Part shown: positions 57,479 through 64,000 of the stretch, one piece after another | How positions within the stretch are numbered: position 1 is the first letter of the stretch | Layout of the letters: each line of letters starts with the position of its first letter | Origin: Priapulus caudatus | Lineage: Eukaryota; Priapulida; Priapulimorpha; Priapulimorphida; Priapulidae | Length of the DNA: 64,000 nt | Assembly (NCBI RefSeq): GCF_000485595.1 | Contig: NW_014578063.1 | Span: 25,626 to 89,625, forward strand | Direction of reading: 5' to 3' | The notes under the pieces: generated by a model | Seen by the model: the letters and a program-made list of their open reading frames with translations, nothing else | What the model was told of the DNA's origin: nothing | The model's database searches: none | Made by a program: the position numbers and the translations under genes

Positions 57479-57649
57479 TACAACAAGCACCTGTTTGTAC
57501 ATCTGGGTGGACCTGGCGCCAGCTACACGGAACCGCTAGAAGCTGTTGACATTCGACAGATCTACGACAAGTTCCCAGAAAAGAAGGGTGGACTCAAGGA
57601 ACTGTATGACAAAGGACCTCAGCAGGCTTTCTTCTTAGTCAAATTTTGG
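57479..57649 (+). CDS. TEAD: TEAD exon: YAP/Vgll-binding domain core
   Basis: The 171-bp exon encodes 57 residues between acceptor TATTGCAG and donor GTGAGT, phase 0 at both ends. It reads [20 protein letters not shown], then [20 protein letters not shown] and [37 protein letters not shown] is among the most conserved parts of the TEAD family and forms helices and strands that bind YAP and Vgll. The exon ends at KFW, where vertebrate genes also have an intron, before the segment ADLN that leads to the palmitoylated cysteine. That next exon was not found in 57650-64000. The open frame upstream of 57479 is intronic. Confidence 0.97.
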
Positions 57650-58065
57650 GTGAGTGGCACAAGCAATAAGATGGTAGTTTGTATTGCTGTGTGGTGCTGC
57701 CATGCTGTACGTTTTCTTCTAGCTCGATAGTTGGCAGGTGACCTCTTTATGGTTGTCCCAAGCTAACCTATAGTTTCAATGTAAATGGTAGTAGGGAGCA
57801 ATACAAGGTAGTTATCATCTTTCCTCTTGTGACAACTGCACACTGTAATAATGGTTAGCCCCTATAATAGTCACTCCATGACCGTTTGACTAAAAGGAGT
57901 AACAACAAGATCTCACCGGGGGAAAAAAAAATTTTCACGAAGCTCTTTTTCATGTCTGTGGAAAAAATTGCTCTCGTCAAAAATGTTACGGGTGCTATTT
58001 TGAATTGCCTATTTTCACTATACCCGATTCTCTCTAGTTACCCCTCACTTCAAGAATATCTTCAT
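57650..58065. other. TEAD intron, unassigned
   Basis: No gene or repeat recognised. Confidence 0.45.
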
Positions 58066-58089
58066 GTTTGCACAGTCCTGGGGCACGTT

Positions 58090-58690
58090 GTGCCTAAAGC
58101 CTGGCGCACACGTTACGGTTTTTCCCATCTTAGCAAGTCTTGGTATCCTGCGATTTTTCCCTCAAGTAACCGGAGCATATCAAGCTGGTTTGATATCTCC
58201 CGGTAAAAACCGCACGGATAAAATCAGACTGCAGCATGTGCGGTGGTCAGCGGGAAAAACCTGTTACACGGGCCAATCAGCATCGAGCAAAAATCACATG
58301 ATCGATAAAATGGCAGCGTCCATGGAAGCCGCGCAGTTTTATACTACAAAAACGAACTTTGTCTACGCATTCCGCCATTTATTGGTTTAGGATGCCCAAG
58401 ATTGGCAGACTGTTAGTTGATCACCCTTAGGGTGGCCTAAGCACATTTAATAGGTTACACTAAAAACTAATATTTAAAAGCAAGTAAAATAATAAAAGTA
58501 CAAACGCTTCGAAATGGCTGTTGTTGCCGTAACGCGCAATGCATGTTGCGAAGACTCGCACCGCATTTGTCCCGATTTTAATCGGTAGCCAGCGCACACG
58601 GCGTTCCGTGTGCGGGGTACACCAATTATTTCCTGCGAGAAAACCTGGCGATAAAAACCGTATAACTTATAGCATGCATGTGCGCCTAGC
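58090..58690. mobile_element. Possible MITE with GGCGCACAYG termini
   Basis: Left part TAAAGCCTGGCGCACACG followed by TTACGGTTTTT, and right part, reversed, TAAGCTAGGCGCACATGC followed later by ATACGGTTTTT, look like diverged inverted termini. An internal GCGCACACGGCGTTCCGTGTGC hairpin word occurs at about 58590. Boundaries are approximate. Confidence 0.5.
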
Positions 58691-59373
58691 TTAAACCAAG
58701 ACAAAAAACTGTGTCTCATGTTACAGTGTGAGAATTTGTCTGCACTGATCGTTTCATTTGCATTGTTCGATTGGACGCATTGTTTTTTTTTAGCTCGCAC
58801 ATCTGCCAGATCCCCCAGCTACGCAAGCGATTTTTTTCAAATTTTTTTTTTGCTCTTAATTTGTTTCGCGGGAGCGATTTCAGAGGTTTGAAGAGCTCAT
58901 CGCTCATCGCTCCCGTGTATTTTTTACCCTGGATCTCACCTATTGTAAAACAAGCATGCCAAGTCTACATGGGAGGAGTGAACTGGATCTGGGTTTCAAC
59001 TGCTTCTCACGTGTATTGTGACTGTCTCAAGTTAAATTGCTCTCTTGGAAAGCAATAATCTTGTAGGCGAATTGCTTCTGCATAATATTATGTTGTGTGT
59101 GCACATTCCTTCTGTGTATGCCTAAGTGCATTAGAAATTATAATGCTTGCAATAATGAATCATGAATGCCTTGATCATTGATGAAATTTAAATGCTACTG
59201 CTAAAACGGTTTCGTGCAAATGTGTTCGAAAAAAGCTGCGCCAAGTTTTTAATTTGACATCGTAAAAACGTCGGATATGGAGACGTATGATAAAAGGCAT
59301 TCAGGCACTGTGGAGTCTGTGTTGCTGAGATTTTGTCAGGTTTTGCCAGTCTTGCTTTCTCTGTCTATCTCTT
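58691..59373. other. Unassigned sequence
   Basis: T-rich runs at 58786 and 58830. No exon of TEAD or other gene recognised. Confidence 0.4.
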
Positions 59374-59600
59374 TAGCTCATCTGACATAGTCAGATGCAG
59401 CTTGTAGAATCGCATGAGCGTGCGTCCGTGCGTCCGTCCGTCAACAGTTGGGCACAAATCTAAATGGCTCGACGTACGGATTCGAAAGTCGGGACGTAGG
59501 GGGGTAATCCGAAAACGAGTTGGGATGTCGAAGCTGGGGGATCAAAGGTCAAAAGGTGTAAAAGAAGGGGGAACATTGCCTCCTTAACTTAAACTATAGG
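59374..59600 (+). mobile_element. Hairpin-ended element, left end only
   Basis: TAGCTCATCTGACATAGTCA with GATG completes a hairpin, followed by GTGCGTCCGTGCGTCCGTCC. Same design as 48938. The right end is not found; the hAT-like copy follows. Confidence 0.5.
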
Positions 59601-59610
59601 GAGGAAATGC

Positions 59611-60043
59611 ATTGGGGGGTTCGTTTTTCAATGTTGGCAATTTGCTCGGCAGGGGCGTGTACAGGATTTGTACCAGGGGGGGGGGGTCTAACCGTAACCC
59701 AAAGTTGCGAGCATGCGAAAGGGGGGTCTGGGAAAATTTTTAAAATTAGACCCCCTCAGATGCGTTTTCTGCGCGAGCAAGGGGTGGTTCGGACTCCCTG
59801 GACCCCCCCTGTACACGCCCCTGCTCCGGCGCGAAGCGACCAGGCGAGGGAGCCAAGCGACCGAGCGGGGGGAGGGTGTGGGAAGGGGGTGTTCACTGTT
59901 CACCCTCCTGCACGATGGAGATTTTGCAATTATTACACTAAAATGGAGCGACCTGAGGTGAAATAAGGTTGAATTTTTTTGCTTGGGGGGGGGGCTCGGT
60001 GGGTTCGTTTGAACCCCCCGAACCACCCCTGGCTACGGGCCTG
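59611..60043 (+). mobile_element. hAT-like MITE, left-truncated copy
   Basis: Closely related to 13135-13643 (GGTTCGTTTTTCAATGTTGG at the left, CCTGGCTACGGGCCTG at the right end). It is joined to the flank GGGTCAGACCCATCAGAGTC, which belongs to the other hAT-like element seen at 15253-16478, so it was inserted into a copy of that element. Confidence 0.8.
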
Positions 60044-60104
60044 GGGTCAGACCCATCAGAGTCTGGCTCAGCTGCTGGTCTCTTTTGCACATCCCTACAC
60101 CCCT

Positions 60105-60399
60105 CCCCCCCTACACCCTCTCTGTCTCTACAGTGTATCATCCCTACACCCCTCCCCCTACACCCTCTCTGTCTCTACAGTGTATCATCCCTACACCCCT
60201 CCCCCTACACCCTCTCTGTCTCTACAGTGTATCATCCCTACACCCCTCCCCCTACACCCTCCCTGTCTCTACAGTGTATCATCCCTACACCCCTCCCCCT
60301 ACACCCTCCCTGTCTCTACAGTGTATCATCCCTACACCCCTCCCCCCTACACCCTCCCTGTCTCTACAGTGTATCATCCCTACACCCCTCCCACCTACA
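60105..60399 (+). repeat. 46-bp minisatellite, copy at locus 2
   Basis: About six regular units of CTACAGTGTATCATCCCTAC plus a C-rich part. Opposite orientation to the array at 15790-16040, with the same flank GCTGGTCTCTTTTGCACATC. It stops at an N at 60400 followed by an AG run. The three overlapping long ORFs are artefacts. Confidence 0.95.
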
Positions 60400-60400
60400 N

Positions 60401-60443
<43 letters not shown>
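60400..60443. repeat. Ambiguous base and AG microsatellite
   Basis: One N then about 21 AG units. The abrupt change suggests an assembly join. Confidence 0.9.
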
Positions 60444-60446
<3 letters not shown>

Positions 60447-60957
60447 AAGACTCTGTCGACGTCTCTGTTCCCTGTCATTTGCAATATCTACTCTTCCATC
60501 GCCGATGATTCAATTCTATGAATTACGAGTCTCACCACTACGCTTTTCATTACTGACAACAATTCGGCGCCAGCGGACAATGTTGACGGTGTTTACTGCT
60601 CATGACGATCACTGTACAAGCGTGAATAGAATGTAACGTTATATACTTTATGGATCCGTCACTCAGCCGCTAATTCGGACGAAACATGCGAAGCGCAATG
60701 TAACGCAATAGCACGCCATACAATAATTCCATGGACCCGTTTCTATACGGTGACGTCAGAATGGTTTATTCAGGTTTTTAGTAATAAGCATGAACGCATA
60801 AATGGGCGTCGGCAGGTTTACAATGCTACACTGAAAATGAGGCAAAAATGATGAATGAAATGAAATTGAAAATGTAAAAGAATGAGGGAAGGGACGTCGG
60901 AAATACCTGCGCTAGATTATAAACACGGTCTCACTGGCGCGAGAGCAGGCGCGAAAC
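60444..60957. other. Unassigned sequence
   Basis: No gene or repeat recognised. Confidence 0.4.
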
Positions 60958-61003
<46 letters not shown>

Positions 61004-61690
61004 ACACACACACACACACACCACAGCAACACAACACACAGCACCCCTCACACAACACAAACACAGCACACACACACACACCACACACACGCACACCACG
61101 ACAGACACAACACACACACCAGCACCCCCTGCCACACACAAGCACCACGCCTCACACACAACACCCGCGCACACACACACACACAAGCATATATACAACA
61201 CCACACAACACACATTCCACCACACAACAACACACACAGCAGCCCGCATCACAACGCACACTACCCACACACACACACACCTCAACACACACACGCACAC
61301 ACACACACACACACATACACACACAGCACCCCTCAACGCACACACAAGGCGCCGACACACACACACACACACACACACACGCACGACTACACACGCAAAC
61401 AACACACACACACACACACCCAGCGCATCCCCTCACACGCACGACACACTAGGCACACACCACACAACACACACAGCCACACACACACGCGCAACACACA
61501 CACACACACACACAGACACACACATACACACACAGCACCCTCACGCCACACACCACACACACACACACAGACACCCCCCACGCACACACACACCACCACA
61601 TGCACACCACACACACACTCTCTCTCTCTCTCTCTCTCACGACACACACACAGCAGACCACGCGGCACAGCACACATCACACACACGCAG
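60958..61690. repeat. Long degenerate AC microsatellite
   Basis: About 730 bp dominated by CACA with scattered substitutions and short TC runs at 61618-61640. The 286-codon THTHT-rich ORF is an artefact. Confidence 0.95.
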
Positions 61691-61856
61691 GCCGATCACG
61701 CTGAAGGACAGCGATAATCACACAACGCGAATACACAAATGATGAACGCGGACGAGAACGTGCACCGTGACGAGGAAGCCACATCGCGCAACCGGCAGTT
61801 AGATAGCGATATGATATGATACTAGACCACTTTAAATTTAATTAATTTTTTTTTTT

Positions 61857-61932
61857 AGGTTAGGGTTAAGGGGTTTAGGGTTAGGTTTAGGGTTTAGGTT
61901 AGGTTAGGGTTAGGGTTAGGGTTTTTTTTTTT
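61857..61932 (+). repeat. Interstitial telomere-like repeat
   Basis: TTAGGG units mixed with TTTAGGG and TTAGG, flanked by T9-T11 runs on both sides. Unique sequence continues beyond, so this is not a chromosome end as assembled. Confidence 0.85.
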
Positions 61933-62329
61933 AAGTGCGCTAGTAGTCATATCCTCGTGCCTAGTAGTCCATAACTCATATCGCATCTAAACTGCCGGGT
62001 GGCGACCATCGCCGCCGCATTCACTGTCGGTGCCAAAAGAACGAGCCTCGCAATCGAGGGCTAGGCTGCGATACAATCTATACACGCGCACAGCACTATC
62101 AGCGGACACGGCGACATCAAACGCATCTTTACTAGAGCACTCGGGAGAGCACAGAACCGCTCCCGCCAAGCGGCAGCTGAATTCTCTCAGTGAATTTTTT
62201 GTTAATTATTAATTAATAAGTGGACAAAATTAATTAATTAATTCAAATTAATTAAAATAATATAATCTGGATGCCGTATTAGTGCGAGCGGTGCAGGTGG
62301 GCGGAGGACTGTGTGTTGCCCCCTTAGCC
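61933..62329. other. Unassigned sequence
   Basis: No gene. AT-rich TTAATTAA run at about 62200-62260. Confidence 0.4.
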
Positions 62330-62473
62330 TGTGTTTGTAAGTCTGCAGCCCAGCGCACCTAGCCGGAAGTGAACTGAAAGCGTGCATGGTAAACACACAC
62401 ACAAAACCAACACTCAATGAATGCACGCCGGTGAAACATAACCTCCGCCACGCCGCACTGGCGGAGGTAATTA
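62330..62473 (-). mobile_element. Hairpin-ended element, terminal fragment
   Basis: The hairpin ACCTCCGCCA, loop CGCCGCAC, TGGCGGAGGT occupies 62441-62468 and is followed, on the minus strand, by TTATGTTTCACCGGCGTGC and a GTGT run. This is the known animal repeat type beginning ACCTCCGCC...GGAGGTTATGTTTTCACCGGCG. Confidence 0.65.
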
Positions 62474-62944
62474 GACGTGCGCGTGAATGGCTGGCTGGCC
62501 GTGTTACGTTACGCGGAATAAGCTCAGCCGCGCGAACGTGGCTGGCGATTTAATGACGAAGGGCAGTGCGCTAGCCTTTTCGTGATGTCGTTATCCCAAT
62601 TACGCTTACACATAAGATAGATGTAGCGCTATACTACACCATAGATAGAGATGTACTCGGATGTACAGATGAAATATCCGAATTCTTTCGTCGTATTACT
62701 GGTAAATGCGGCGAGTGTGGAAAGTTAATGAATGCGGGCAATTTGTGCGTCAGCGTCTGACAAATTCATGTCTACCAGTTTCCTCCGACCGCTATATATA
62801 GCGTGTGATGTTATAATTCGAATGATCTATGTTAGTTCTATGAATACCAGCCTCATTACTACTCGTCTTTCCTTCTGGTTCCTCTAATATTAACAACACG
62901 GGCTGTCAGTTGTCCTAACGTTTAGACTTCAAGTTTTTGTAGTG
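62474..62944. other. Unassigned sequence
   Basis: No gene or repeat recognised. Confidence 0.4.
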
Positions 62945-63420
62945 CTTATTAAACGACGATGAGCGACGACGAAGCGACACGACGACAACGACGACGACAA
63001 CAACGATGACGACGACGGCGTACAACGACGACGATTACGACGAACAACGATGACGACGACGCGCAACGACGAACGATGACGAAGACAACATGACGACGAC
63101 GGAAAGACAAACGACGACGATGACGAACGACAACGACAACGACGACGACAACAACGATGACGACGACGGCGCAACGACGACGATGGACGACGACAACGAT
63201 GACGAACGGTTACGACGAGCGAGCGATGATTGACCGACGGCGACAACGAACGACGAATGACCGGACAGACATACGATGACGACGGTTACGACGACCGACG
63301 ATGATCGACGACAACGTTAGCAGGGACGACGACGACGGTACGGTTACGACGACAAATGATGATGGACGAACGACGACGATGACGACGAAACTACTACTAT
63401 AACTAAACTCTGACGACGGT
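62945..63420. repeat. GAC/ACG trinucleotide-rich tract
   Basis: Nearly 480 bp of GACGAC, AACGAC and GATGAC units with irregular interruptions. Overlapping ORFs rich in R, S or V are artefacts. Confidence 0.9.
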
Positions 63421-63684
63421 GCGGAACTACCAAGCATTGTTGCGTGAAACGCCCACGCGAGATGGTTTTTTTTATCAAAAGTCTACGCAGCGATTCAACA
63501 GACGCTCCCACCACTAGAACCCGATCAAAGGGCGGTCTCTCGATTTCTATAGAACAAAGATGCAGATCAGAAATCCAAAAGCGCGTATCTGCTAGCGCAC
63601 GTTATAGGCAAACAGCGCCCGACAGTCCAGTGACCGAGGCCGACGTCGAGGCGGGAACCTTGATCGTGCCTCACCTGCTAACTG
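63421..63684. other. Unassigned sequence
   Basis: No feature recognised. Confidence 0.4.
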
Positions 63685-63945
63685 GTGTCCTCACTCCTCC
63701 TCGCTCCTCGCTCCTCTGCTCCTCCTCCTACCTCCTCCCTCATCCTCCTCCTCCTCCTCCTCTATTCCTTCCCTTTCTTCGCTCTTCCCTCTTTCCTTCT
63801 CTCCTTCCGCTTCTCACTCCTGCCTTCTCCTCCTCCTCCTCCTCCTCCTCCCTGCTCTTCCTGCTTCGCTCCTCCTCTTCTTTCTCCTCCTCTTCTTGCT
63901 GCCCTCCTCCCTCCTGCGTCCTCCCTCCTCCTCCTCCTGGCTTTC
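63685..63945. repeat. CTC/CCT trinucleotide-rich tract
   Basis: Pyrimidine-only stretch of CTC and TCC units. Confidence 0.9.
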
Positions 63946-64000
63946 TATTTTGTCAACCGGGCAACCTTGGTTATATATACCGGCTAGATATACATTATTA

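Noticed and set aside
59969-60636. Three overlapping plus-strand ORFs of about 180 codons
   Set aside because: They translate the 46-bp minisatellite in all three frames and run through an ambiguous base and an AG run.
60882-61742. 286-codon ORF rich in Thr-His
   Set aside because: It is a readout of an AC microsatellite, open in several frames on both strands.
57650-64000. A search for the TEAD exon following KFW (ADLN... with the palmitoylated Cys)
   Set aside because: No frame with the motif and splice sites was found.

Overview
The window is metazoan nuclear DNA, most likely from an aquatic invertebrate whose phylum I cannot fix. The evidence is a TEAD/Scalloped transcription factor gene with large introns at canonical positions, a dense load of animal-type transposons (Penelope, Gypsy, BEL/Pao, hAT-like, TTAA-targeting MITEs), long AC/AG/AT microsatellites and a TTAGGG-type repeat tract. 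Nothing bacterial or CRISPR-like is present.

The only convincing host gene is TEAD on the plus strand. Five coding exons are visible: 27256-27383 (second half of the TEA DNA-binding domain), 47389-47553, 48804-48844, 50800-50971 and 57479-57649 (first part of the YAP/Vgll-binding domain). Splice sites and phases join consistently. The first half of the TEA domain must lie upstream of base 1 and the last YBD exons downstream of base 64000, so almost everything else is intron or upstream/downstream non-coding sequence filled with repeats.

Layout: 1-2.3 kb unassigned; 2.3-5.7 kb MITEs, tandem duplications and a decayed SWIM zinc-finger gene; 5.8-6.4 kb an orphan 199-codon ORF; 7.57-9.16 kb a broken Penelope element with inverted terminal repeats; 9.8-17.7 kb hAT-like elements, a 32-bp minisatellite and other repeats; 17.7-20.35 kb a foldback-like element with tandem-repeat arms and a sequencing gap; 23.1-24.15 kb an array of short perfect palindromes; 24.4-25.5 kb a BEL/Pao gag fragment; 27.2 kb the first TEAD exon; 27.7-31.5 kb satellites and MITEs; 32.2-43.2 kb a minus-strand Gypsy retrotransposon carrying two nested insertions; 46.2-47.0 kb a near-perfect 320-bp inverted repeat; 47.4-51 kb three TEAD exons; 52.1-55.9 kb a second long-TIR element; 57.5 kb the last visible TEAD exon; 58-64 kb MITEs, minisatellite, AC, GAC and CTC low-complexity tracts and an interstitial telomere-like repeat.

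The most interesting content is a pair of long-TIR DNA elements (34355-39234, nested in the Gypsy element, and 52134-55877). Both end in TAGT...ACTA, appear to have 3-bp target duplications, and carry decayed copies of the same gene family: a large protein with an FEN1/XPG-like PIN nuclease fold signature (VVDG/IIDG, EEAD, EDTD or NDTD, TGCD motifs) and a cysteine-rich CXC-like tail. They look like autonomous-derived transposons of a poorly described type.
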